A stretch of 64,000 bases of DNA, taken from NCBI RefSeq assembly GCF_002093745.1, contig NZ_MTSB01000001.1, positions 186,001 to 250,000 on the forward strand. The letters are read 5' to 3'. Position numbers and translations under genes: made by a program. The notes below the pieces were generated by a model. The model did no database searches, had not been told where the DNA came from, and saw only the letters and a program-made list of their open reading frames with translations. The DNA is from Pseudomonas graminis. GTDB taxonomy: Bacteria; Pseudomonadota; Gammaproteobacteria; Pseudomonadales; Pseudomonadaceae. Positions within the stretch are counted from its first letter, which is position 1. Each line of letters opens with the position of its first letter. Of the stretch, positions 1 to 9,403 are shown piece after piece.

Positions 1-536
1 AGACCCGCATGAACTTCGAGATGGGCGTGACCGAAGAAATGCTCGCGTTTGCCGAGCGCATTCGCCCGGCGCATATCTGCCTGGTGCCGGAGACACGCCA
101 GGAGCTGACCACCGAAGGCGGGCTGGATGTCGCGGGCCAGGAAGCGCGGATCAAGTCAGCGGTCGAGCGGCTGGCGAAAATCGGCTGCGAGGTTTCGTTG
201 TTCATCGACGCCGATGAGCGCCAGATTGCCGCTTCGAAGCGCGTCGGCGCGCCAGCCATCGAGCTGCACACCGGCCGTTATGCCGATGCCCAGACGCCGA
301 CTGAAGTGGCTGAAGAACTGCAGCGTGTGGCCGACGGCGTAGCCTTTGGTCTCGCTCAGGGCCTGATCGTCAATGCCGGCCACGGCCTGCATTATCACAA
401 CGTCGAAGCCGTCGCAGCGATCAAGGGCATCAACGAACTGAACATCGGCCACGCGCTGGTGGCTCATGCTCTGTTCGTAGGGTTCAAAGCAGCGGTTTCA
501 GAGATGAAAGCGCTGATCGTGGCGGCAGCCAGGTAA
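1..536 (+). CDS. pdxJ: Pyridoxine 5'-phosphate synthase PdxJ, C-terminal part
   Basis: PdxJ condenses 1-deoxy-xylulose 5-phosphate with 3-amino-2-oxopropyl phosphate to make pyridoxine 5'-phosphate, the last ring-forming step of vitamin B6 synthesis in the cytoplasm. The visible part carries the family stretches [27 protein letters not shown] and AGHGLHYHN, and ends with the usual [14 protein letters not shown] helix. The frame is open to the left edge (TR precedes MNFEMG), so the start and roughly the first quarter lie outside the window. It converges on cmoB, with only 8 bp between the stop codons. Recognition is by sequence memory and is strong. Confidence 0.95.
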   Translation, partial: TRMNFEMGVTEEMLAFAERIRPAHICLVPETRQELTTEGGLDVAGQEARIKSAVERLAKIGCEVSLFIDADERQIAASKRVGAPAIELHTGRYADAQTPTEVAEELQRVADGVAFGLAQGLIVNAGHGLHYHNVEAVAAIKGINELNIGHALVAHALFVGFKAAVSEMKALIVAAAR

Positions 537-544
537 ACCCTCGA

Positions 545-1504
545 TCAAGGCTTGCGCCCCACGATCACCGCGCGCATCGGCGCGGGCAGGCCTTCGACGG
601 TCTTGCTGTGATCGGTGGGGTCCAGGTAATCGCTCAGGGACTGGAAGCGCATCCATTCGGTGCTGCGCTGTTCTTCGACCGTCGTGTGGCTGACGTCGAC
701 GCAGCGCACATCGGTGAACCCTGCGCGACGCATCCACAACTCCAGCGCAGGCACTGACGGCAGGAACCACACGTTGCGCATCTGTGCATAACGGTCTTCC
801 GGCACCAGCACCTGATGCACATCGCCCGGTATGACCAGCGTTTCCATGACCAGCTCGCCACCTTTCACCAGGCAGTCTTTCAACGCCAGCAAATGGTCGA
901 TGGGCGATTTGCGGTGATACAGCACGCCCATCGAGAACACCGTGTCGAAGCCCTCAAGGTTGGCGGGCAGGTCTTCGAGGGCGAAGGGCAAGTGCCAGGC
1001 GGGGAGATCGGGCAGGTAGCGTTGCATGGCCTGGAACTGGCAGAAGAACAGCCAGTTGGGGTCTACACCGATCACGCTGTCGGCCCCGGCACCGAGCATG
1101 CGCCACTGGTAATAACCGTTGCCACAACCCACGTCCAGAACACGCTTGCCCTTCAGGTCGAGGTGCGGCGACACCCGCGACCACTTCCAGTCCGAGCGCC
1201 ATTCGGTATCGATATGCACGCCAAACACGTTGAAAGGCCCTTTGCGCCACGGTGACAAGCCGAGCAGAGCCTTGCGCAGCACGGTGCGGGTTTCACCATT
1301 GCATTCGGTTTCCAGGGTAAAGCTGTCAGTCAGGTCGACCGTGGCAGGTCGCAGGTCTGGTAATGCGTCCAGCGCACTTTGCCAGCGCTGCAAATCACCG
1401 TGACCCTTGGTCATTTTGGTGTCGAGTTGGGCTTGCAGACCGTTGGCCCACTCAGCCAGAGGGGTTCCCGCCAGACGGCGGACAAGGGGGGCGAGATCAA
1501 TCAT
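545..1504 (-). CDS. cmoB: tRNA U34 carboxymethyltransferase CmoB
   Basis: CmoB transfers the carboxymethyl group of carboxy-SAM to 5-hydroxyuridine at the wobble position of tRNAs, giving cmo5U and widening codon reading. The 319 residues are the usual length. A class I methyltransferase fold begins near residue 118 with [15 protein letters not shown] (SAM loop), then [10 protein letters not shown] and [14 protein letters not shown]. The start overlaps the stop of cmoA by 4 bases, so the pair is translationally coupled and CmoA, which makes the cofactor, is made just before CmoB. Nothing looks damaged. Confidence 0.95.
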   Translation of the reverse strand: MIDLAPLVRRLAGTPLAEWANGLQAQLDTKMTKGHGDLQRWQSALDALPDLRPATVDLTDSFTLETECNGETRTVLRKALLGLSPWRKGPFNVFGVHIDTEWRSDWKWSRVSPHLDLKGKRVLDVGCGNGYYQWRMLGAGADSVIGVDPNWLFFCQFQAMQRYLPDLPAWHLPFALEDLPANLEGFDTVFSMGVLYHRKSPIDHLLALKDCLVKGGELVMETLVIPGDVHQVLVPEDRYAQMRNVWFLPSVPALELWMRRAGFTDVRCVDVSHTTVEEQRSTEWMRFQSLSDYLDPTDHSKTVEGLPAPMRAVIVGRKP

Positions 1505-2244
1505 GGCAGGGCTATCAACGAGGCAAAGTTAAGGCATTGAAACCACGGCACCACCTTGGAAAAACCGGCAGCAAGCAGGCGCTGTCGGTGTTCTTCGAGG
1601 CTGTCGGGTTTCATGACGTTTTCGATGGCGCTGCGTTTCTGGGAAATTTCCAGATCGCTGTAGCCGTTGGCACGCTTGAAGGCAATGTGCAGGTCCGTCA
1701 GCAGCGCGTGTTCCGGTTCATCGTTGAAACGCAGTTTCTCCGAGAGTATCAACGCGCCGCCCGGCACCAATGCTTTACGAATGCGGCCCAGCAGTGCCAG
1801 GCGCTGATCCGGTGCGATGAATTGCAGGGTGAAGTTCAGCGCCACCACCGAAGCGGGCTTGAACTCCAGCGCCAGAATATCGCCCTCGATGACCTGCACC
1901 GGCAGCAACTCCTGAAACATGGAGTTCTGCGCATTGAGGTATTCACGGCAACGCTCGACCATCGCGCTGGAGTTGTCTATTGCAATGACTTCGCACCCTT
2001 CACTGCGCACATGGCGGCGCAGGGCCTGAGTCACAGCGCCCAGCGAGCTGCCCAGGTCATACAGAACGGTATCGGGCTGCGCAAATTGCGCCGCGAGCAC
2101 ACCCAGGTTTTCGACAATCGTCGGGTAGCCGGGCACCGAGCGCTTGATCATGTCCGGGAACACCCGCACGACGTCTTCGTTGAAGGCGAAGTCAGGCACC
2201 TGAGCCAGCGGCTGGGCGAAAATACGGTCGGGTTCTTTGCTCAC
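1501..2244 (-). CDS. cmoA: Carboxy-S-adenosyl-L-methionine synthase CmoA
   Basis: CmoA converts SAM and prephenate into carboxy-SAM, the donor used by CmoB. The 247-residue protein has a SAM-binding fold with [15 protein letters not shown] near residue 60 followed by [14 protein letters not shown] and [11 protein letters not shown], which is the CmoA version of motif I. It starts with GTG at 2244, preceded by a weak GGA. It is first in a two-gene minus-strand unit with cmoB. Confidence 0.94.
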   Translation of the reverse strand: MSKEPDRIFAQPLAQVPDFAFNEDVVRVFPDMIKRSVPGYPTIVENLGVLAAQFAQPDTVLYDLGSSLGAVTQALRRHVRSEGCEVIAIDNSSAMVERCREYLNAQNSMFQELLPVQVIEGDILALEFKPASVVALNFTLQFIAPDQRLALLGRIRKALVPGGALILSEKLRFNDEPEHALLTDLHIAFKRANGYSDLEISQKRSAIENVMKPDSLEEHRQRLLAAGFSKVVPWFQCLNFASLIALP

Positions 2245-2344
2245 GGCAGTTCCGGCGAAGGCTTTGAAAGGCGGGCATTCTAGCCAAGTTGTCGCCGGGA
2301 TGCATGGTGCAGCGTGTACGGTCGGACAAGTCGCACCGAAAGCG

Positions 2345-2737
2345 TCAGTTCACCGTGATTGCGCATTCAAAGGTCTGTTCCGGCGGGACTTCTTGAGCCC
2401 AGGGCTGCTGGTAAGTCATTATCAGCTTCCCGGTGCCGGCGTCAGTGGCCTTGTAGCGCCACACGGATTGCCCGCCGCTGCCGACCATTTCCTTGCTTTC
2501 GGCATTGGCATACACCTCAGGCCCAAGGCTGCGCAGGATATTCTGCGCCGGGTTCTGGGTCAGCCAGCGAAAGCCGGTGGTTGGACTGCTGGGCAGCGTG
2601 AGGATCAGCGTCTGGCCCGCTTTGAGGGTCAAAGGGCAGTCGCCTTGCGTGTCGATGGAAACGATGTTTTTGGGTGTCTGGGCGCACGCTGTCAGCAGCG
2701 CAAGGCTCAACGGTGCAACAAAACGGGCAGGGGTCAT
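2345..2737 (-). CDS. Chagasin/I42-type protease inhibitor-like lipoprotein
   Basis: The 130-residue protein begins with a lipoprotein signal ([11 protein letters not shown], lipobox cysteine about residue 17), so it should be an outer- or inner-membrane lipoprotein facing the periplasm. The mature part carries the I42 (chagasin-like) loop signature SSPTTGFRW followed by [10 protein letters not shown] and a closing beta strand, the parts that occupy the active-site cleft of papain-like proteases in characterised members. The frame is open for 55 codons upstream, but ATG at 2737 opens a proper signal peptide, and the upstream part overlaps a dispersed repeat. The target protease is unknown. Confidence 0.8.
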   Translation of the reverse strand: MTPARFVAPLSLALLTACAQTPKNIVSIDTQGDCPLTLKAGQTLILTLPSSPTTGFRWLTQNPAQNILRSLGPEVYANAESKEMVGSGGQSVWRYKATDAGTGKLIMTYQQPWAQEVPPEQTFECAITVN

Positions 2738-2814
2738 GGCAGGTTCCGATAGTGCGAGACGATGCCGGAGGATAACCGATTGAAGTTTTGCGGGGGAGTA
2801 CGGCACGTCTCTCG

Positions 2815-2903
2815 CCCAGAACTGCATTCCCACGCTGGAGCGTGCGGAACGAGAGGCGTCCGATAGAACGCCTCTCGTGCCAATGCTCCGCGTTGGCATC
2901 AAC
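2815..2903. repeat. Dispersed palindromic repeat (CACGCTGGAGCGTG family)
   Basis: Holds the hairpin CACGCTGGAGCGTG and a second arm pair GAGGCGTCC...GAACGCCTC. The same word family (TTCCCACGCTGGAGCGTG or its complement, with GACGC...GCGTC hairpins) recurs at about 19.3, 19.8, 46.45 and 56.12 kb. It fills the space between lon and the inhibitor gene and may end transcription of lon, although no T-tract is seen. Confidence 0.75.
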
Positions 2904-2905
2904 CT

Positions 2906-5323
2906 CTAGAACAACACTTTCACCACATCGGCAAAGCGCTTGGCGAAGTGGACGGTAATGCCTTCCTTCAGGTAGTCCGGCAGTTCTTCGAAATTGCCAC
3001 GATTGGGCTCAGGCAAGATCAACTCGTGGATTTTCTGACGACGGGCCGCAATGACCTTTTCACGCACGCCACCAATGGGCAGGACATGCCCGGTGAGGGT
3101 CAGCTCGCCGGTCATGGCGACGCCTTTCTTCGGTGCCTGATTACGCGCCAGTGACAGCAGAGCACTGGCCATGGTCACGCCCGCGCTCGGTCCGTCTTTC
3201 GGGGTTGCACCCTCGGGAACGTGAACATGGACGAACGCTTCATCGAAGAACTTCGCGTCGCCACCAAACTTTGACAGATTGGCGCTGACGTAGCTGTAGG
3301 CGATTTCTGCCGACTCTTTCATGACATCACCCAACTGCCCCGTCAGCTTGAAGCCACGGTTCAGCGTGTGAATACGGGTCGCTTCGATCGGCAAGGTCGC
3401 GCCGCCCATGCTGGTCCAGGCCAGACCCGTGATGACACCAACCCCCGACAGCACCTGTTCGCTACGGAACACCGGCATGCCCAGCGAGGCTTCCAGGTCT
3501 TTTGGACCGATCTTGATCACCGAATCGGGCGCATCCAGCAGCTTGACGACGGCTTTGCGCACCAGTTTGCCGAGCTGTTTTTCCAGGTGCCGCACGCCGG
3601 CTTCCCGCGCGTAGCCCTCGATAACCGCGCGCAGGGCGGTGTCGCTGATGGTCAGCTTGTTCTTGGCAACACCCGCCTTCGCCAGTTGCTTGGGCCACAG
3701 GTGACGCTTGGCAATCGCCAGTTTTTCTTCAGTGATGTAGCCGGACAGGCGAATGACTTCCATCCGGTCCAGCAACGGGCCGGGGATCGAGTCCAGGGTG
3801 TTGGCGGTACACACGAACAGGACTTTGGACAGGTCCAGACGCAGGTCCAGATAGTGATCGAGAAACTCGACGTTCTGTTCCGGGTCCAGGGTTTCCAGCA
3901 GCGCAGAAGCCGGATCGCCCTGATAGCTCTGACCCATCTTGTCGATTTCATCGAGCATGATGACCGGGTTCATGACTTCGACGTCTTTCAGCGCCTGCAC
4001 CAGCTTGCCCGGCTGGGCGCCGATGTAAGTGCGGCGATGGCCCTTGATCTCGGCCTCGTCACGCATGCCGCCCACGCTCAGACGGTAGAAGGGGCGGCCC
4101 AGGGACTCGGCAATCGAGCGTCCGACACTGGTTTTGCCCACGCCCGGCGGACCGACCAGCAACACAATCGAACCGCTGATTTCGCCTTTATAGGCGCCGA
4201 CGGCGAGGAATTCGAGAATCCGTGCCTTGATGTCATCCAGCCCGGCGTGGTGCTGGTCAAGCACCTTGCGTGCGTGCTTGAGGTCCAGCTTGTCTGCACC
4301 GTAGACGCCCCACGGCAACGAACTGGTCCAGTCCAGATAATTGCGGGTTACGGCGTATTCGGGGGACCCGGTTTCCAGCACCTTGAGTTTGCCGATTTCC
4401 TCGTCGAACTTCTTGCGAGCCTGCGGTGGCAGGGTTTTGCCCTCCAGGCGCTGCTCGAACTGTTCGATGTCGGCGCTGCGGTCGTCTTTGCTCAGCCCGA
4501 GTTCCTGCTGGATGACCTTGAGCTGTTCCTTGAGGAAGAACTGACGCTGGTGTTCACCGATCTTGCGGTTCACCTCGGCGGAGATTTCTTTCTGCAGCCG
4601 CGCCACTTCAACTTCCTTGCGCAGCATCGGCAGGACTTTTTCCATGCGCTTGAGCATCGGCACGCAATCGAGCACCTGCTGCAGTTCTACGCCGGTTGCA
4701 GAGGTCAGGGCCGCGGCGAAGTCGGTGAGCGGCGAGGGGTCGTTGGGGCTGAAGCGATTGAGGTAGTTCTTCAGTTCTTCGCTGTACAGCGGGTTGAGCG
4801 GCAGCAGTTCCTTGATCGCATTGATCAGGGCCATGCCGTAAGCCTTCACCTCGTCGGTAGGCTCATTGGGCTGTTGCGGGTACTCGACTTCCACCAGGTA
4901 CGGCGGACGATGGTGCTTGAGCCAGGTACGAATGCGCACGCGGCTCAGGCCCTGCGCTACAAACTGCAGGCGACCGTTTTCGCGACTGGCGTGGTGAACC
5001 TTGACCAGAGTGCCATACTCGGGCAGCGCGGCCGTGTCGAAGTGGCGCGGATCTTCCTGGGGGGTGTCCATGAAGAACAGCGCCAGCGAGTGGTGCTCGG
5101 ACTTGCTGACCAGTTCCAGCGTTTCGGCCCACGGCTCTTCGTTGACGATGACCGGCAGAACCTGCGCCGGGAAGAACGGGCGGTTGTGGATCGGGATGAT
5201 GTAGACCTTGTCCGGCAGGTTCTGACCGGGCAAGGCAAGCGAGGTGCTGTCGGAACTCAGAGACACGTCGTGCTCGTCTGCGTCATCGGGCAAATCTGGC
5301 GAGTCTGTCTGCTGGTCGCTCAT
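2906..5323 (-). CDS. ATP-dependent Lon-family protease, second paralogue (AsrA type)
   Basis: An 805-residue Lon protease: N-terminal substrate domain (about 40-240), coiled helical part, AAA+ module with Walker A GPPGVGKT at 391-398 and Walker B VIMLDEID, then the proteolytic domain with catalytic S713 in DGPSAG and K756 in REKVIAA, spaced 43 residues apart as in E. coli Lon. It degrades damaged or regulatory proteins in the cytoplasm. The acidic N-terminal extension (DLPDDADEHD) and the PIHNRPFFPAQVLP start fit the second Lon of pseudomonads, called AsrA (PA0779) in P. aeruginosa, more than the canonical Lon beside clpX. It stands alone, facing away from the copper-protein operon. The subgroup call is by memory. 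Confidence 0.9.
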   Translation of the reverse strand: MSDQQTDSPDLPDDADEHDVSLSSDSTSLALPGQNLPDKVYIIPIHNRPFFPAQVLPVIVNEEPWAETLELVSKSEHHSLALFFMDTPQEDPRHFDTAALPEYGTLVKVHHASRENGRLQFVAQGLSRVRIRTWLKHHRPPYLVEVEYPQQPNEPTDEVKAYGMALINAIKELLPLNPLYSEELKNYLNRFSPNDPSPLTDFAAALTSATGVELQQVLDCVPMLKRMEKVLPMLRKEVEVARLQKEISAEVNRKIGEHQRQFFLKEQLKVIQQELGLSKDDRSADIEQFEQRLEGKTLPPQARKKFDEEIGKLKVLETGSPEYAVTRNYLDWTSSLPWGVYGADKLDLKHARKVLDQHHAGLDDIKARILEFLAVGAYKGEISGSIVLLVGPPGVGKTSVGRSIAESLGRPFYRLSVGGMRDEAEIKGHRRTYIGAQPGKLVQALKDVEVMNPVIMLDEIDKMGQSYQGDPASALLETLDPEQNVEFLDHYLDLRLDLSKVLFVCTANTLDSIPGPLLDRMEVIRLSGYITEEKLAIAKRHLWPKQLAKAGVAKNKLTISDTALRAVIEGYAREAGVRHLEKQLGKLVRKAVVKLLDAPDSVIKIGPKDLEASLGMPVFRSEQVLSGVGVITGLAWTSMGGATLPIEATRIHTLNRGFKLTGQLGDVMKESAEIAYSYVSANLSKFGGDAKFFDEAFVHVHVPEGATPKDGPSAGVTMASALLSLARNQAPKKGVAMTGELTLTGHVLPIGGVREKVIAARRQKIHELILPEPNRGNFEELPDYLKEGITVHFAKRFADVVKVLF

Positions 5324-5498
5324 GGGGCACCTGAGAAGTTGAACATGGCTCTTAGATGGGGCAGTGACCCTCAGGTTTCAATAGTCTTGGTCGATAGTCT
5401 GTAAAGCGACAATAAAACCGCTGTTTCGTGGCCTTGAGGGAGGCAGCACAGCGCTGGATTATTTATTTGCGGCGCTGCCGCTATGGGTTGAGTCAGGT

Positions 5499-6173
5499 AT
5501 GAGTAACGGATTTATCAAGGCAATGCTGGCCGGACTGTGCATGGCAGCCGCTGCGACGGCATCGGCCGCGACCTTCACGGCGCAGATGCTCGACAATCAG
5601 GGCAAACCGGTCGCCGACGCGGTGGTCACGCTCAAAGGGCCGCCCGGTGCCGCGCCGCTTGTGCTTCAGGCCTCGATGGACCAACGTGATCAAGAGTTCT
5701 CGCCACATGTTTTGGCCGTTCACACCGGCACTCAGGTCAAGTTTCCCAACAGCGACAACATCCGCCATCAGGTCTACTCCTTTTCCCCGGCCAAGCGCTT
5801 CGAGCTGCGGCTGTATGAGGGTACGCCCTCCGACCCGTTGCTGTTCGACAAGCCCGGTGTCGTGGTACTGGGCTGCAACATTCATGACTGGATGGTGGGC
5901 TATATCTACGTCACGGACGAGCCCTGGTTCGGTGTGACGGACAGCAACGGCCAGGTCAGGTTTGATCAAGTGCCGGTCGGTCATTACGTCGCCACGCTCT
6001 GGCACCCGCAGATCGAAGGCATGCAGCCAGTCTCGGGCGGCGAATTCGACGTGCCTGCCGCGGGCCTGACCCAGCGCTTCAGCCTGCCGCTTGAGGCGAA
6101 GGCCGAGGACAAGCCCGCCAGGCCTGCGCCCGGCGGATTCGGCGATGCCTTCCACAAGGCCGCACATGAATGA
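5499..6173 (+). CDS. Periplasmic cupredoxin-like (methylamine utilization family) protein
   Basis: A 224-residue protein with a signal peptide (residues 1-23, ending ASA) and a cupredoxin fold. The full set of type-1 copper ligands is visible: H90 in DNIRHQVYSF, then C126, H129 and M132 in the motif CNIHDWM. It should bind copper and carry electrons in the periplasm. A carboxypeptidase-regulatory-like beta domain follows (VTDSNGQVRFDQVPVGHYVATLWHP). Family members are often annotated as methylamine utilization proteins, but no methylamine genes are nearby. It opens a four-gene operon and overlaps the GGDEF/EAL gene by 4 bases, so the copper site may report redox state or electron flow to that sensor (inference). 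Confidence 0.8.
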   Translation: MSNGFIKAMLAGLCMAAAATASAATFTAQMLDNQGKPVADAVVTLKGPPGAAPLVLQASMDQRDQEFSPHVLAVHTGTQVKFPNSDNIRHQVYSFSPAKRFELRLYEGTPSDPLLFDKPGVVVLGCNIHDWMVGYIYVTDEPWFGVTDSNGQVRFDQVPVGHYVATLWHPQIEGMQPVSGGEFDVPAAGLTQRFSLPLEAKAEDKPARPAPGGFGDAFHKAAHE

Positions 6174-8524
6174 AATTTAAAGTCAGCTTTCAGGCGCGTA
6201 TCGCCGGGGTTCTGATTGCCCTGTTGCTCATCGTCGTGGGCGCCGTCTACCTCGCGGTCAAGGTTGCCACCGGAGATGCCGTGCGCACCCAGGCTCAGGC
6301 GCAACTGGAAGTCGGTAGCCGGGTGTTTGAACGTCTGATTGATTCGCGGGGCAAACGCCTGCGTGACGGCGTGCAATTGCTGTCGGCCGACTTCGGTTTT
6401 CGCGATGCAGTGGCCAGTGCTGACTCATCGACCATTCGTTCCGTATTGCTCAATCATGGCAAGCGCATCAATGCCAGCGACATGTTTTTGCTGGGCATGG
6501 ATGGCATGGTGGTCGCCAGCACCGTGGCCGAAGTACCTGAAGGTTCGAGGTTCATTTACGACCAGGCCCTGCGCGCGGCCAAGCGTGCCGGGCAGTCCGT
6601 CCTTATTGTCCCGGGCGGTGGGATCCCTCACCTGCTGGTCGAAAGCACCGTGCTGGCGCCATTGCCGATTGGTCGAGTGGTCATGGGGTTCACCATCGAC
6701 AGCGAAATCGCCGAGGAACTGCGCTCGCTCAGTGGTCTGGAAGTGTCTTTTCTGACCGTAGAAGACGGCAAGGTCGGGGATTTGATCAGCACCCAGCCGC
6801 CCGCCTTGCATGCGGGCCTGATCCAGCTGATGCGCAGCTCCTCCGAAGGGCAGATGCTGCTGACCGAGCAATCAAACCTCAACTTTCTCAGCCAGACCCT
6901 GATACTCGCCAAAAGCAGCAATGGTGTTGACGGGCAAGTCATTGCCTTGTTGCAAAGCCCGCTGGACAAGGCTTTTCAGGCGTTTGCGCCGCTGGACGAG
7001 AAGATTTTCTGGATATCCATGGCCGCCTTGCTGGCGTCGTTGATCGGTACGCTGGCGCTGGCCCGAAGCGTTTCGCTGCCGGTACGGGCACTTGCGATTG
7101 CTGCCAAGCGCATTGGTGACGGTGATTACGAGACGCCGGTCAGCATGGCCCGCAGTGACGAACTGGGCATGCTCGCCAGCGCGATCAACACCATGCAGCA
7201 CGGCATTGCCATGCGTGAAGGGCAGTTGGCGCATAACGCGTTGCACGACAACCTGACCGGGCTGCCTAACCGCGCCCTGATCATGGAGCGTCTGGGCAGC
7301 CTGATTGCGGCCCAGCGTCGGTTTGCCTTGTTGTACCTCAGTGTCGAGAACCTGACGACAATCAGCGAAAGCGCAGGTGCCGAGGGTGTCGAGCAGGTGT
7401 TGCGTCAGGTTGCCTTGCGCTTGCAGGGCATCGTGCGGTCCGGTGATACGGTCGCGCGGCTGAGCGCCAATGAATTTCTGTTACTGCTCGACAACACATC
7501 CGATGACGGCGCGGTGGGCATCGCTGACGCTGCGCAACGTCTGCTCAATGAGCCGCTGCGTGTCGACAATCAGGACCTCGCCCTTGAATGCTGCATTGGC
7601 ATCACGGTTTACCCGGAACACGGCGATTCCGCTCAGGAACTGGTCAACCGTGCCGCTATCGCGCGCAAGGATGCAGCATTGCTTCCTGGCCGCCTGCAGA
7701 TCTACCAGACCGGTAGCGACCTGGCTCACCAGCGTCAGATCAGCCTGATCCGCGACCTGCGCAAGGCACCGCAGAATGGCGAGCTGATGCTGCATTACCA
7801 GCCCAAGCTGGACATCCGCCAAGGCTATGTTCGTCAGGCCGAAGCTTTGCTGCGCTGGTCCCACCCTCAGTTTGGTAATGTCTCGCCTGCTGAATTCATC
7901 GTTCTGGCCGAGCGTACCGGCAGCATTAACCTGCTCACCAATTGGGTGATCGAGGATGCCATACGCCAACTGGCCGACTGGCGCCAGCGCGGTCTGGTGC
8001 TGCAGGTGTCCGTGAACATTTCCGCCGACGACCTGTTAGGCGATGACCTGGCGGCGTATGTCCTGAAATTGCTCAAGCAATACGCCTTGCCTGCCGAACA
8101 ACTGGTATTCGAGATTACCGAGAGCGCCATCATGAGCGAGCCGGAAAAAGCCCTGGTGGTGCTGCACCGTCTGCGTGATTGCGGCATCAGCCTGTCGGTC
8201 GACGATTTCGGCACGGGCTATTCGTCACTCGCGCACTTGAAACGGTTGCCCGTACAGGAATTGAAAATCGACCAGTCGTTCGTACGTGATCTCGACGAAA
8301 CCAGTGAAGATGCCGTCATCGTCCGCTCGACCATCGAAATGAGCCATAACCTGGGGCTGAAGGTGGTGGCCGAAGGTGTCGAGTATCAGCACAGCCTGGA
8401 CTTGCTCCGGCGCTGGCACTGCGATACTGCACAAGGTTATCTGATCAGTCGTCCGCTGACGGCCTCGGCATTCGAAGCGTGGATCGCCGAGACTCAGGCT
8501 CCACCCCGACTCAATGTGAATTAA
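6170..8524 (+). CDS. Membrane sensor with HAMP, degenerate GGDEF and intact EAL domain
   Basis: A 784-residue inner-membrane signalling protein. Order: TM helix about 10-30, periplasmic sensor region 35-275 (contains DMFLLGMDGMVVAST, cache-like), second TM 279-299, HAMP 300-350, GGDEF domain 355-515, EAL domain 525-780. The cyclase signature reads SANEF (432-436) instead of GGDEF, so cyclase activity is not expected. The EAL motif is intact (E558-A559-L560 in QAEALLRW), as is DDFGTGYSSL near 675, so it should be a c-di-GMP phosphodiesterase. It lies between the copper protein and DUF3034 genes, spaced by -4 and +3 bases, which suggests that it reads the state of those periplasmic partners. 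Confidence 0.9.
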   Translation: MKFKVSFQARIAGVLIALLLIVVGAVYLAVKVATGDAVRTQAQAQLEVGSRVFERLIDSRGKRLRDGVQLLSADFGFRDAVASADSSTIRSVLLNHGKRINASDMFLLGMDGMVVASTVAEVPEGSRFIYDQALRAAKRAGQSVLIVPGGGIPHLLVESTVLAPLPIGRVVMGFTIDSEIAEELRSLSGLEVSFLTVEDGKVGDLISTQPPALHAGLIQLMRSSSEGQMLLTEQSNLNFLSQTLILAKSSNGVDGQVIALLQSPLDKAFQAFAPLDEKIFWISMAALLASLIGTLALARSVSLPVRALAIAAKRIGDGDYETPVSMARSDELGMLASAINTMQHGIAMREGQLAHNALHDNLTGLPNRALIMERLGSLIAAQRRFALLYLSVENLTTISESAGAEGVEQVLRQVALRLQGIVRSGDTVARLSANEFLLLLDNTSDDGAVGIADAAQRLLNEPLRVDNQDLALECCIGITVYPEHGDSAQELVNRAAIARKDAALLPGRLQIYQTGSDLAHQRQISLIRDLRKAPQNGELMLHYQPKLDIRQGYVRQAEALLRWSHPQFGNVSPAEFIVLAERTGSINLLTNWVIEDAIRQLADWRQRGLVLQVSVNISADDLLGDDLAAYVLKLLKQYALPAEQLVFEITESAIMSEPEKALVVLHRLRDCGISLSVDDFGTGYSSLAHLKRLPVQELKIDQSFVRDLDETSEDAVIVRSTIEMSHNLGLKVVAEGVEYQHSLDLLRRWHCDTAQGYLISRPLTASAFEAWIAETQAPPRLNVN

Positions 8525-8527
8525 GCC

Positions 8528-9403
8528 ATGTCCTACAAAATCTCGATGCTGTTGGGGGGCGTGCTGGTGAGTGTGTCCGGGGTCATCCCGACGCTTGCGC
8601 TGGCTGATAACGGGCGGTTGATCGCCACGGGCGGTGCAACCAGTATTGAAGGCAGCGCCGGTGGCGGCATCACGCCGTGGGCGGTGATCACCGGCTACAG
8701 CGAACAGGGCGAATGGGGTGCCACCGCTTTCGCCACGCATGTGAATCTGCCGGACTACAACCTCGATGTGGCGGGCCTTGCCGTCGCTTACGGGAATCGG
8801 GTCGAGTTTTCCTACGCGCATCAGCGCTTCGACATCAGCAATCTGCAGCACAAACTCAGCCTGCCTGACGACAACCTCAGCCAGGACGTGTTTGGCGTCA
8901 AGCTGCGGCTGTTCGGTGATTTGATCTACGACAGCCTGCCGCAGGTGTCGCTGGGGGTTCAGTACAAGCATCAGAACGATTTTCTGATCCCCAGCCTGGT
9001 AGGGGCTCAGCGCGATTCGGACGTCGAAGGCTACCTGACGGCCAGCCGTTTGTTCATGGGGGCCGCGTTCGGCTACAACGTTGTGGTCAACGGCGGACTG
9101 CGTTACAGCCGCGCCAATGAAACCGGCCTGTTGGGCTTCGGCGGGGATCGGCGCGACAGCCGCAGCGTGTTGAAAGAGGGGTCGGTTGCGGTCCTGTTCA
9201 ACCCTCGCTGGGCCATGGGTGTCGAGTACCGCGAAAAGCCGGACAACCTTTCATTTGCGGGTGAAAGCGATTGGGCCGATATGTTTGTCGGGTATTTCCC
9301 CAACAAGCACCTGTCGGTCGTGTTGGCCTACGCCCGTCTGGGCGAAATCGCCACGCTGGACAACCAGAACGGCACGTATCTGTCTGTGCAGGGGAGTTTC
9401 TGA
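8528..9403 (+). CDS. DUF3034 family outer-membrane-type protein
   Basis: 291 residues with a signal peptide (about 1-26, ending LALAD) and alternating amphipathic strands typical of a small outer-membrane beta-barrel (repeated pairs such as VAYGNRVEFSYAHQRFD and VSLGVQYKHQNDF), ending in phenylalanine after VQGSF as outer-membrane proteins often do. I recognise it as the DUF3034 family; its function is unknown. It is third in the copper/c-di-GMP/hemoglobin operon and its stop overlaps the hemoglobin start by one base. Confidence 0.75.
   Translation: MSYKISMLLGGVLVSVSGVIPTLALADNGRLIATGGATSIEGSAGGGITPWAVITGYSEQGEWGATAFATHVNLPDYNLDVAGLAVAYGNRVEFSYAHQRFDISNLQHKLSLPDDNLSQDVFGVKLRLFGDLIYDSLPQVSLGVQYKHQNDFLIPSLVGAQRDSDVEGYLTASRLFMGAAFGYNVVVNGGLRYSRANETGLLGFGGDRRDSRSVLKEGSVAVLFNPRWAMGVEYREKPDNLSFAGESDWADMFVGYFPNKHLSVVLAYARLGEIATLDNQNGTYLSVQGSF

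Noticed and set aside
3368..5404. 678-codon open frame on the + strand opposite lon
   Set aside because: It is the complement of the lon gene in a GC-rich genome; it has no domain sense and no ribosome site.
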